From an uncultured bacterium (lineage in GTDB: Bacteria > Cyanobacteriota > Vampirovibrionia > Gastranaerophilales > Gastranaerophilaceae), in contig USOK01000064.1 in NCBI GenBank assembly GCA_900556295.1, forward strand, positions 1 to 8,307: DNA of 8,307 bases. The letters are read 5' to 3'. Of this stretch, positions 1 to 5,296 are shown in pieces. The notes beneath the pieces were generated by a model. It saw only the letters and a list, made by a program, of their open reading frames with translations. It was not told the origin of the DNA and made no database searches. Every line of letters starts with the position of its first letter. Positions within the stretch are counted from its first letter, which is position 1. The position numbers were made by a program, and so were the translations under genes.

Positions 1-627
1 ATTAGCTATTCTTTGAGTTTCAGCTTCAATTCTTTGAGCTCTTAATTGTTCTGCAACTTTCTTTTTATTCGCTTTTTCGATACACGAGTTAATTTTTCTA
101 GATATTTTACAGTCCAAATTTTGAAGAGAATTTTTTACAGTTGTTCCAACTTCTTTAGTATCCCAATAAGCACTATGACCACCCAAGTCGTCTTTTCCAA
201 CACCTTCTCTTGCTTCATGATACTTCGTATATTTTACTTCTGGCTTGTCCAAATATTTTTCCAACTTTTTAGGTTCAACACCCTTTTGGTAAGATGTATG
301 CTTTATTACATATTGTTTTCCATTTGGAAATACGTCTTTTATTGCATCTAATACATTTGCATTGGTATCGCCACCAGCTTTACCCAAGCAACGTAACTTG
401 AAAATATATTTATTTATTCCACCCAATAATTTTTTTCTGCCAATTTCAACATCACAATCATATTTTTCTGTAAAATTTTTAACTGCTGAGTTACTTTCAA
501 ATCTATCCAAAATATTGCGAACAATACTTGGGCATTCATCCATTAACTTTTTATCAACCTTAACTCCCTCAAGAGAACCAAAGCTCACAGAGTTCATATT
601 TTGCATACCTAAACTATTACATTCCAT
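1..627 (-). CDS. Hypothetical protein, 3'-truncated by the window edge
   Basis: An uninterrupted reading frame of 209 codons runs from an ATG at 627 to the first base of the window with no stop, so the C-terminus lies outside. The start is supported by a Shine-Dalgarno GAAAGG (complement of 635-640) seven bases upstream. I do not recognise the family. The N-terminus (MECNSLGMQNMNSVSFGS) has no hydrophobic signal peptide but carries a short SVSFGS segment around residues 13-18. The middle (about 20-165) is mixed, lysine-rich and probably globular, with cysteines at 3, 31, 59 and 95. From about residue 180 it becomes a charged, alanine/glutamine/glutamate-rich helix (KKKVAEQLRAQRIEAETQR) that looks like the start of a coiled coil. 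No transmembrane segment is visible. The gene diverges from the lipoprotein gene at 780, and I see no convincing promoter in the shared gap. A coding gene is fairly sure; its function is unknown. Confidence 0.8.
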   Translation of the reverse strand, partial: MECNSLGMQNMNSVSFGSLEGVKVDKKLMDECPSIVRNILDRFESNSAVKNFTEKYDCDVEIGRKKLLGGINKYIFKLRCLGKAGGDTNANVLDAIKDVFPNGKQYVIKHTSYQKGVEPKKLEKYLDKPEVKYTKYHEAREGVGKDDLGGHSAYWDTKEVGTTVKNSLQNLDCKISRKINSCIEKANKKKVAEQLRAQRIEAETQRIAN

Positions 628-745
628 AATAAAACCTTTCAAAATCTCTACACACACAACCAATAAATGTAATCAAGCTTAAAAATTGTCTTTCAAGCAG
701 ACTTTCTTTACAATTCTTAATCATGTTTTATTTTACTAAGCAATA

Positions 746-773
746 TTGTAAAATTTCCAAAATGCTGTATAAT
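746..773 (+). promoter_or_regulatory. Putative sigma-70-type promoter for the 780-1235 gene
   Basis: A perfect TATAAT (768-773) is preceded, after a 16-base spacer, by TTGTAA (746-751), a 4/6 match to TTGACA. Transcription would start around 780, which is the ATG of the preferred start of the downstream gene. If so, the mRNA would be leaderless or nearly so, consistent with the lack of a Shine-Dalgarno site there. TATAAT can arise by chance in AT-rich DNA, so this is a moderate call. Confidence 0.4.
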
Positions 774-779
774 GTAAAC

Positions 780-1235
780 ATGAAAAATAAGGTAACATGT
801 ATAATTTTCGGTATATTAATCGTCATACTGGCAGGTTGTTTCTGGGTTTATAATTCAAAACAAGCAACTATTGCAGAACAAAATATTTGTATGGATGATG
901 AACTTATAGCTGATTTGATTGTAAAAAATATTAATCCTTTCTCTAAAATTAAATTCATAAAAAAAAGAAATACAGATTGCAAAGTTTTGCTGATTACCAA
1001 TAAGGAAGAAGCAGAAAAATCTCAAAAAGCAGATTTTTGTCCTGTTGTAGATGCATCTACCGCTTCGCTGACTATGCTTATTTATATGTATGTTGATGAA
1101 ATGTACGACAGAGAATCTGCCGCAAAAGAGCTTAAAAATATGCTTCCGCTGATGCTCCCTTATGAATATTGCCCTCAATTTTACCCAAATATAGAAACCT
1201 TGATTAAAATTAAAAAGCGCTTAGGGTTGTTTTAA
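780..1235 (+). CDS. Small putative lipoprotein or membrane-anchored protein of unknown function
   Basis: From the ATG at 780 the product is 151 residues. It opens with a basic n-region (MKNK), a hydrophobic stretch of about 13 residues and LAGC at residues 17-20. LAGC fits the lipobox recognised by prolipoprotein diacylglyceryl transferase and signal peptidase II. The hydrophobic run continues a little past the cysteine (FWVY), so an uncleaved N-terminal membrane anchor is the alternative. The rest would lie outside the cytoplasmic membrane and has further cysteines (NIC, TDC, DFCP, YCPQF) that could form disulfides. I recognise no family. In-frame ATGs at 723 and 762 would add 19 or 6 residues ahead of the signal-like segment; none of the three starts has a Shine-Dalgarno site. 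I prefer 780 because it gives a normal-length signal peptide and sits where the putative promoter would start transcription. Confidence 0.65.
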   Translation: MKNKVTCIIFGILIVILAGCFWVYNSKQATIAEQNICMDDELIADLIVKNINPFSKIKFIKKRNTDCKVLLITNKEEAEKSQKADFCPVVDASTASLTMLIYMYVDEMYDRESAAKELKNMLPLMLPYEYCPQFYPNIETLIKIKKRLGLF

Positions 1236-1288
1236 TTACAAATTTTCCTATTAAACTCGCTATTTTCTTTACATTCCGAAAAAAACTC

Positions 1289-1317
1289 TCGACATTAAGT
1301 TTTGTTTAGTGTATTAT
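1289..1317 (+). promoter_or_regulatory. Putative promoter of rplI
   Basis: TCGACA (1289-1294, 5/6 match to TTGACA) and TATTAT (1312-1317, 5/6 match to TATAAT) are separated by 17 bases. Transcription would start near 1324, giving a leader of about 47 bases before the rplI ATG. The leader contains the strong AAAAGGAGA Shine-Dalgarno, whose GGAG (1359-1362) lies eight bases before the start. Nothing between the upstream gene's stop at 1235 and this site looks like a terminator. Confidence 0.55.
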
Positions 1318-1370
1318 GAGCTTACTTGCGAATATAAATAGAATTATTAATAATAAAAGGAGATATAAAA

Positions 1371-1868
1371 ATGCAGGTTATATTGAAAAAAGATGTTCAA
1401 AACCTAGGTGAAGCAGGCGATATCATTACTGTAAAAGACGGATACGCTAGAAACTTTTTGCTTCCACAATCAGTTGCTGAAGTTGCTACAAAAGGCGCTT
1501 TGGAAAACAGAGAAAAGAATTTAGCTAGAATTAAAGCTAAACAAGAAAAATTGCACGCAGAAGCTCTTGAAACAGCTAAGAAAATTGAAGAATTTGCTAA
1601 ACTTGAACTTTCTGCTAAAGCTGGAGAATCTGGTAAGTTATTCGGAACAATTACTACTAAAAAATTGACTGAAGAATTATTGGCTAAATCTGGCATCGAA
1701 ATTGATAGAAAGAACGTTTCTTTGAATGCTCCTATCAACAAAATTGGCGAATACACTATGCTAATCAAATTGACTTCTAAAGTTAAATGCGAATTGGCTG
1801 TTGTAGTTACAGCTTCAGAAGTTCTTAAAGAAGCTGTTGAAGAAACTACAGAAGAAGTAGCAGAATAG
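1371..1868 (+). CDS. rplI: 50S ribosomal protein bL9
   Basis: bL9 binds 23S rRNA near the L1 stalk base with its N-terminal domain and extends outward on a long helix. The 165-residue product shows this layout. The N-terminal domain (MQVILKKDV, then the signature region around residues 13-31 with LGEAGD, VKDGYARNFLLP) is followed by a charged alanine/lysine/glutamate-rich helix (about 42-78). The C-terminal domain contains GKLFGTITTKKL (about 87-98). The last 15 or so residues form an acidic tail (LKEAVEETTEEVAE) that makes the protein longer than the usual 148-150. The start is fixed by homology and by the GGAG eight bases upstream. It stands alone here, not next to rpsF-ssb-rpsR as in many bacteria, and is followed directly by a strong terminator, so it is probably monocistronic. 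Confidence 0.97.
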   Translation: MQVILKKDVQNLGEAGDIITVKDGYARNFLLPQSVAEVATKGALENREKNLARIKAKQEKLHAEALETAKKIEEFAKLELSAKAGESGKLFGTITTKKLTEELLAKSGIEIDRKNVSLNAPINKIGEYTMLIKLTSKVKCELAVVVTASEVLKEAVEETTEEVAE

Positions 1869-1886
1869 GTATTATGAAAATTTAAG

Positions 1887-1937
1887 AACGAAGACATTAT
1901 TTTTCATTCTTTTTGAAAAATGTGCCTTCGTTTTTTT
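1887..1937 (+). terminator. Rho-independent terminator after rplI, just ahead of the next start codon
   Basis: AACGAAG (1887-1893) pairs with CTTCGTT (1926-1932). Inside it ACATT (1894-1898) pairs with AATGT (1919-1923), leaving a two-base GC bulge, and TTTCA (1902-1906) can pair with TGAAA (1914-1918). Seven T residues follow (1931-1937). It lies 18 bases after the rplI stop and ends only 14 bases before the ATG at 1952. The downstream operon must therefore depend on read-through or on a promoter hidden in or near this segment. Confidence 0.85.
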
Positions 1938-1951
1938 ATAAAGAGAGGTTT

Positions 1952-2704
1952 ATGGCTTTTAAATTAGCAGTTACAGGGAAAAGCGGAAGCGGGAAAACAA
2001 CCGTTGTTAAAGGTTTTTTGAGAGTTTTTCAGGAATATTTTCCTGAAAAATCAATTCTTTTGTTTGATAACGACTTAACAAGCGAACTCGGCCATAGTTT
2101 TGGACTTGATATTAGAAACACAATTTATGGCATACGTAGCGGAAAACACGAATACAAAACAGGAATTCCTGAAGGTATGTCTAAACAAGAATACGTTGAA
2201 TGGGCAATGGAAGATATCGTTGTTTCACTAGACGAAAATGTTGATATCATAGTTTCTTGGTTCGTTGGCTCAAAAGACTGTCGATGCCCGATTACAGGTC
2301 AAATTAATGATGCAGTTTTAAAACTTATTGATCGATATGATATCGTAATCTTTGACTGTGAATTTGATTTAAAATACCTAAACCAACTCGTAGACACAGA
2401 TATCGACACAACAATAATCGTTGCAAATCCAACTGATGAAAGTGCACATCTAGCAAAACGTATTGAAGAATTCAGTGCAAAATATGCTGCCGGCAACCAA
2501 CTAGGAGTTGTAATTAACAAAGCTGACGGCTCTAACCTAAATTCATTATATGAGTTTTTGAAACGTTATGACCTTGATGTACTTGGAGTAATTCCACTTG
2601 ATGAAGAATTAAAAACTCATTCAATGGATAGAGAATCAACTGCTGTGCAAGATGCAATTAAACAGTTTTATTTTAGGTTAAATCTGCCTCAAGTAAGGGA
2701 GTAA
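1952..2704 (+). CDS. CooC-type MinD/ParA-family ATPase (nickel-insertion-factor-like)
   Basis: This is a 250-residue SIMIBI-class ATPase. It has a deviant Walker A, GKSGSGKTT (residues 9-17), with the MinD/ParA signature lysine K10 and catalytic K15. A switch I-like D-x-D segment follows (FDNDLTSELG, 38-47). IVIFDCEFDLKYL (131-143) resembles the CooC switch II region (DMxAGxEHL). VINKAD (187-192) and LGVIPLDEEL (211-220) complete the fold. DCRC (109-112) gives a CxC pair, C110/C112, at the position of the metal-binding CxC of the CO-dehydrogenase maturation factor CooC (C112/C114 in the Carboxydothermus protein). CooC/AcsF proteins use ATP to load nickel into CO dehydrogenase/acetyl-CoA synthase. 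The substrate here cannot be seen, because no CODH gene is in the window. The ATG at 1952 has GAGAGG just upstream; an upstream TTG at 1913 lies inside the terminator hairpin. folD follows after one base, so co-translation is likely. Confidence 0.85.
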   Translation: MAFKLAVTGKSGSGKTTVVKGFLRVFQEYFPEKSILLFDNDLTSELGHSFGLDIRNTIYGIRSGKHEYKTGIPEGMSKQEYVEWAMEDIVVSLDENVDIIVSWFVGSKDCRCPITGQINDAVLKLIDRYDIVIFDCEFDLKYLNQLVDTDIDTTIIVANPTDESAHLAKRIEEFSAKYAAGNQLGVVINKADGSNLNSLYEFLKRYDLDVLGVIPLDEELKTHSMDRESTAVQDAIKQFYFRLNLPQVRE

Positions 2705-2705
2705 A

Positions 2706-3536
2706 ATGACAATAATATTAGACGGTAAAAAGTTAAGAGATAAAATTTTTGAAAGCTTGAAGGCGGAACTTGATAAAATGTCTGAAAAGCCTACCCTTGC
2801 CGTAATTCTGGTTGGAGAAAATCCTGCAAGCCAAATTTATGTTCGTAACAAGAAAAAAACTGCTGAAAAACTCGGCATAAATTCTCTTTCTATAGAATAT
2901 CCAGCTGATATCAGCGAAAATGAACTTCTTTCGAAAATACAAGAACTTAATAACGACAAAAACATTACTGCAATTTTGGTTCAACTACCTTTGCCTGAGC
3001 ATATAAACAAAAACAAAATAATTGACGCAATTTTACCGCAAAAAGATGTAGATGGCTTAACTCCATACAATCTTGGGAAACTTTTTTCAGGCGAAGAGCC
3101 TTATGTATATCCTTGTACTCCAAAAGGAATTTTGTTACTTTTGGACGAATACAATATTGAACTTGATGGGAAAAATGTTGTCGTTGTTGGACGTTCAAAT
3201 TTGGTCGGAAAACCTGTTGCGCAAATGCTTTTGAAACGCAATGCGACTGTCACAATGTGCCACAGCCACACAAAAAATCTTTCCGAAATAACAAAAACTG
3301 CTGATATTGTGGTTTCAGCAGTGGGAAAAAATGTTATAGGGGAAAAAATGTTAAAATCTAATTGTGTTGTTATTGATGTGGGAATTTTTCGAGATGAGAA
3401 CGGGAAACTAAGCGGTGATGTTGATTTTGAAAATGTTTCTAAAATTTCCGCATATATTTCTCCGGTTCCGGGCGGTGTAGGCCCAATGACTATTGCTTCT
3501 TTGATGCTTAATACTGTAGAATTGGCTAAGAAATAA
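2706..3536 (+). CDS. folD: Bifunctional methylene-THF dehydrogenase / methenyl-THF cyclohydrolase FolD
   Basis: FolD interconverts 5,10-methylene-, 5,10-methenyl- and 10-formyl-tetrahydrofolate with NADP(H) in the cytoplasm. It feeds purine synthesis and fMet-tRNA formylation, and acetogenesis where that pathway exists. The 276-residue length is typical. Visible motifs: SQIYVRNK with the active-site Y45-xxx-K49; VQLPLP (92-97); PQKDVDG (111-117); PCTPKG (136-141); the dinucleotide-binding GRSNLVGKP (162-170); SAVGK (204-208); and SPVPGGVGPMT (252-262). All expected catalytic residues are present. The AAGGGAG Shine-Dalgarno (2695-2701) lies in the last codons of the upstream CooC-like gene, whose stop is one base before this ATG, so the two are probably translationally coupled. 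No clear terminator follows. Confidence 0.97.
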   Translation: MTIILDGKKLRDKIFESLKAELDKMSEKPTLAVILVGENPASQIYVRNKKKTAEKLGINSLSIEYPADISENELLSKIQELNNDKNITAILVQLPLPEHINKNKIIDAILPQKDVDGLTPYNLGKLFSGEEPYVYPCTPKGILLLLDEYNIELDGKNVVVVGRSNLVGKPVAQMLLKRNATVTMCHSHTKNLSEITKTADIVVSAVGKNVIGEKMLKSNCVVIDVGIFRDENGKLSGDVDFENVSKISAYISPVPGGVGPMTIASLMLNTVELAKK

Positions 3537-3753
3537 GTTCATTATTTCGTTTATAATTTGCTGACAAGAATGTAACAAATTACAGAGTCAAATTGCCACA
3601 ATAGCAGCAACAACTTGTTTATAAAACTTGTAACCAAAACAGTCATTATTTGACAATTTGCAAATTTAACTATTTTTGGATTAAACTTACAAGTTATTAG
3701 TGAATTGAATGTGTAGCAGGCTTTTACACGAAAAGTTCTTGTGCCGACATTTA
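3537..3753. other. Gene-free stretch between convergent folD and the coiled-coil gene, with several small inverted repeats
   Basis: No credible gene is seen in these 217 bases. Small symmetric elements are present: TGAC (3562-3565)/GTCA (3587-3590) enclosing TGTAA (3571-3575)/TTACA (3580-3584); a perfect palindrome AATTTGCAAATT (3655-3666); and AACTTGTAA (3625-3633) inverted at TTACAAGTT (3687-3695). None is followed by a clear T tract in either direction, so I do not call a terminator. Confidence 0.5.
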
Positions 3754-4080
3754 CTATCCACCGATTAGGTTCAATGTGCAAGAAGACTTAATATTGCTAT
3801 TTACAAGGTTCTTCAAGCTTGAAATTTCGTTTTCCATCAAACTAATCTGTGAATCTAGTGAATCCTGTCGTGTTTCGAGATACGACTCTTCCTGCTGTAA
3901 CTGGATATACATCGGATCATCGTCAGTATCAATCTCCATATCTTCAAGATCTTGTGCTCTGTAGCCCATTTGTTTAGTAACGTAATTTACTCTGCTCATT
4001 ACCAATGTTTGTTCAAATTGCAGTTGGCTTTTCTGCAATGTAAATAAATTTTTCTGTGCATCCAATGCTAAAAAAGTCAT
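3754..4080 (-). CDS. Small acidic coiled-coil protein of unknown function
   Basis: The product has 108 residues and I recognise no family. It appears to be two long helices joined by an acidic linker. Residues about 5-38 are glutamine/leucine-rich, and residues 44-55 (DLEDMEIDTDDD) are strongly acidic. Residues 58-97 have a leucine heptad (positions 61, 68, 75, 82 as Met, and 89) with isoleucine/valine at 79, 86 and 93, typical of a coiled coil. There is one cysteine (101) near the C-terminus. No signal peptide or membrane span is visible. The start is well supported: AAGGAGA (complement of 4087-4093) lies six bases before the ATG. It is a separate transcription unit from the ribosomal operon upstream, because the rpsI terminator lies between them, and it faces folD tail to tail. 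A coding gene is likely; its function is open. Confidence 0.72.
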   Translation of the reverse strand: MTFLALDAQKNLFTLQKSQLQFEQTLVMSRVNYVTKQMGYRAQDLEDMEIDTDDDPMYIQLQQEESYLETRQDSLDSQISLMENEISSLKNLVNSNIKSSCTLNLIGG

Positions 4081-4115
4081 CTCATCTCTCCTTATGCTTT
4101 TATTTATCTCTCTTG

Positions 4116-4144
4116 CTTATATAAAGTATTTTGAAAACCTCCAA
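4116..4144 (-). promoter_or_regulatory. Putative promoter for the coiled-coil gene
   Basis: On the minus strand TTGGAG (complement of 4139-4144) and TATAAG (complement of 4116-4121) are 17 bases apart. Transcription would begin near 4109, giving a leader of about 29 bases containing the AAGGAGA site. The -35 match is weak (TTG only); the -10 is 5/6. The 4145-4252 stretch upstream shows nothing I can name. Confidence 0.35.
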
Positions 4145-4252
4145 TTTCACAACTCGTCTTTTTCGTTACAAAAGTTAACAAGATAAATTTAAACAAATTA
4201 TACGGTAGAGACACTTACGTTTCACACTAGCTTTTATATTTATAAAAATGAA

Positions 4253-4276
4253 GTTGGGCAAGTATGCCCAACCTAC
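4253..4276 (-). repeat. REP-like unit 1: GTAG plus a 20-base hairpin
   Basis: Read on the minus strand the unit is GTAG (complement of 4273-4276) followed directly by a hairpin with an 8-bp stem, GTTGGGCA/TGCCCAAC, and a four-base loop (4253-4272). A GTAG tetranucleotide 5' of a palindrome is the layout of REP elements mobilised by REP-associated tyrosine transposases (RAYTs). It pairs with a matching unit in opposite orientation at 4324-4347. No transposase gene is present in the window. Confidence 0.65.
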
Positions 4277-4323
4277 ATTCTATCAAACAAAAGAAAGTTG
4301 TCGGAATATCATCTAAAGTTGCG

Positions 4324-4347
4324 GTAGGTCGGCATTGCAATGCCGAC
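4324..4347 (+). repeat. REP-like unit 2: GTAG plus a perfect 20-base palindrome
   Basis: GTAG (4324-4327) is followed directly by the perfect palindrome GTCGGCATTGCAATGCCGAC (4328-4347). Its total length of 24 bases and its architecture equal unit 1. The two units are inverted, with their GTAG ends facing across 47 bases (4277-4323), like a bacterial interspersed mosaic element. The flanking CCAACCTAC (4268-4276) and GTAGGTCGG (4324-4332) are also complementary at 8 of 9 positions, so the whole segment can form alternative folds. Confidence 0.65.
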
Positions 4348-4364
4348 ATTATAATTTAATTAAT

Positions 4365-4395
4365 AAAAAGAACGACATTTCTGCCGTTCTTTTTT
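4365..4395 (-). terminator. Terminator closing the rpsD-rpsI operon (potentially bidirectional)
   Basis: AAAAAGAACG (4365-4374) pairs with CGTTCTTTTT (4385-4394). The loop can be extended by CA/TG across one mismatch, leaving a TTTC tip. On the minus strand the hairpin is followed by a run of U residues (complement of 4365-4369), 33 bases past the rpsI stop. On the plus strand it ends in six T residues (4390-4395), so it can also stop transcripts arriving from the folD side. Confidence 0.85.
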
Positions 4396-4427
4396 GAAAT
4401 ATTGTTTTTGCGAAACTCGCAAGTTGA

Positions 4428-4823
4428 TTAACGTTTTGAGAATTGGAAACGTTTTCTCGCACGTTTGCGACCGTATTTTTTACGTTCTTTAACACGTGGG
4501 TCACGAGTTAGCAAACCTTCCAAACGCAATACGTTTTTGTATTCTTCGTTTGCTTTAACCAAAGCTCTTGAAATACCATGTCTAATAGCGCCACATTGAG
4601 CAACGATTCCGCCGCCTACTGCTTTTACTCTTACATCGTATTTTTCTTGGTTATCTGTCAAAACTAATGGTCTGTATACTAACATTTCGATAGCAGGTCT
4701 GTTACCGATGTAGTTTTTCAAAGTTTTTCCGTTTACGAAAATTCTGCCTTTACCTTTTACAAGTTTTACAACTGCAATAGATGTCTTTCTACGGCCTGTA
4801 GCCATAATTTCTTTATCTGCCAT
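4428..4823 (-). CDS. rpsI: 30S ribosomal protein uS9
   Basis: uS9 sits in the 30S head, and its basic C-terminal tail reaches the P-site tRNA. The 131-residue product contains the family pattern: ATGRRKTSIAVV (8-19), NGKTLKNY (31-38), VRVKAVGGGIVAQCGAIRHGISRAL (65-88) and LTRDPRVKERKKYGRKRARKRFQFSKR at the end. The terminal Ser-Lys-Arg that contacts P-site tRNA is present. The start at 4823 is preferred over Met7 because a perfect AAGGAGG (complement of 4834-4840) lies ten bases upstream. That Shine-Dalgarno is made of the last sense codons of rplM (Lys-Glu-Ala), and the rplM stop is two bases before this ATG, so the pair is tightly coupled. It is the last gene of the operon; no rpmE follows. 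Confidence 0.97.
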   Translation of the reverse strand: MADKEIMATGRRKTSIAVVKLVKGKGRIFVNGKTLKNYIGNRPAIEMLVYRPLVLTDNQEKYDVRVKAVGGGIVAQCGAIRHGISRALVKANEEYKNVLRLEGLLTRDPRVKERKKYGRKRARKRFQFSKR

Positions 4824-4825
4824 AA

Positions 4826-5263
4826 CTATTTAGCCTCCTTTTCCAACACGATAGGTTTTTGAGCTGCGTGTGGATGTTCAGGTCCGTTGTATACTTTCAA
4901 TTTTGTAAATTGAGTATCACCCAATGTATTGTGTTGAAGCATACCTTTAACAGCTTTTTCAATCAAAAGTCTTGCATCTTTTTCACGTAATTCTTTTACG
5001 CTTGCTGATTTCAAACCACCCGGGAAACCTGTGTGGTGGTAATAAATTTTATCAGTTTCTTTTTTACCTGAAACCAAAACTTTGTCAGCATTGATTACGA
5101 TAACGAAATCACCTGTATCAACGTTTGGAGTGTATTCAGGTTTATTTTTTCCTCTTAAAATATTTGCTACTCTGGTTGCCAATCTACCAAGGATTTCACC
5201 CTCAGCATCAATTACATACCATTTTCTTTCAACTTCTAGAGGTTTTGCTGAATATGTTTTCAT
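4826..5263 (-). CDS. rplM: 50S ribosomal protein uL13
   Basis: uL13 is an early-assembly protein that binds 23S rRNA. The 145-residue product is full length and shows KTYSAKPLEVERKWYVIDAEG (2-22), LGRLATRVANILRGK (25-39), YTPNVDTGDFVIVINADKV (44-62), YYHHTGFPGGLK (74-85), and the signature VKGMLQHNTLG...KLKVYNGPEHPHAAQKP (105-137). The Shine-Dalgarno GGAG (complement of 5271-5274) lies seven bases before the ATG. It is 33 bases downstream of truA and overlaps the ribosome-binding site of rpsI. The short linker from truA carries a 13-base near-palindrome, ACCTTAATAAGGT (5285-5297), which touches the truA stop codon. It is too weak and lacks a U tract, so read-through from truA is expected. Confidence 0.97.
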   Translation of the reverse strand: MKTYSAKPLEVERKWYVIDAEGEILGRLATRVANILRGKNKPEYTPNVDTGDFVIVINADKVLVSGKKETDKIYYHHTGFPGGLKSASVKELREKDARLLIEKAVKGMLQHNTLGDTQFTKLKVYNGPEHPHAAQKPIVLEKEAK

Positions 5264-5296
5264 GCTTTATCTCCGTTTATTTTTACCTTAATAAGG

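Noticed and set aside
46..682. Plus-strand open frames at 46-351 and 362-682
   Set aside because: They are phenylalanine/serine-rich shadows of the long minus-strand frame (1-627), which has a Shine-Dalgarno site and balanced composition.
723..779. ATG at 723 as start of the lipoprotein-like gene
   Set aside because: There is no ribosome-binding site. It would place 19 extra residues before a normal-length lipoprotein signal and requires transcription upstream of the best promoter. It is not fully excluded.
1913..1951. TTG at 1913 as start of the CooC-like gene
   Set aside because: It lies inside the rplI terminator hairpin and adds residues with no family match. The ATG at 1952 has GAGAGG upstream and begins exactly at the conserved N-terminus.
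3530..3548. GAAATAA/TTATTTC hairpin at the folD stop as a terminator
   Set aside because: The stem is all A/T except one pair and no T tract follows.
3717..3735. Possible hairpin GTGTA/TACAC after the coiled-coil gene as its terminator
   Set aside because: It has a five-base stem, a nine-base loop and no U tract on the minus strand.
3776..3964. Plus-strand serine-rich open frame
   Set aside because: It is a shadow of the minus-strand coiled-coil gene, which has a strong Shine-Dalgarno and a heptad pattern.
4081..4427. tRNA, small ORF or IS remnant in the gap between the coiled-coil gene and rpsI
   Set aside because: No cloverleaf, no transposase-like frame and no target duplications were seen; only the promoter, the REP pair and the terminator are supported.
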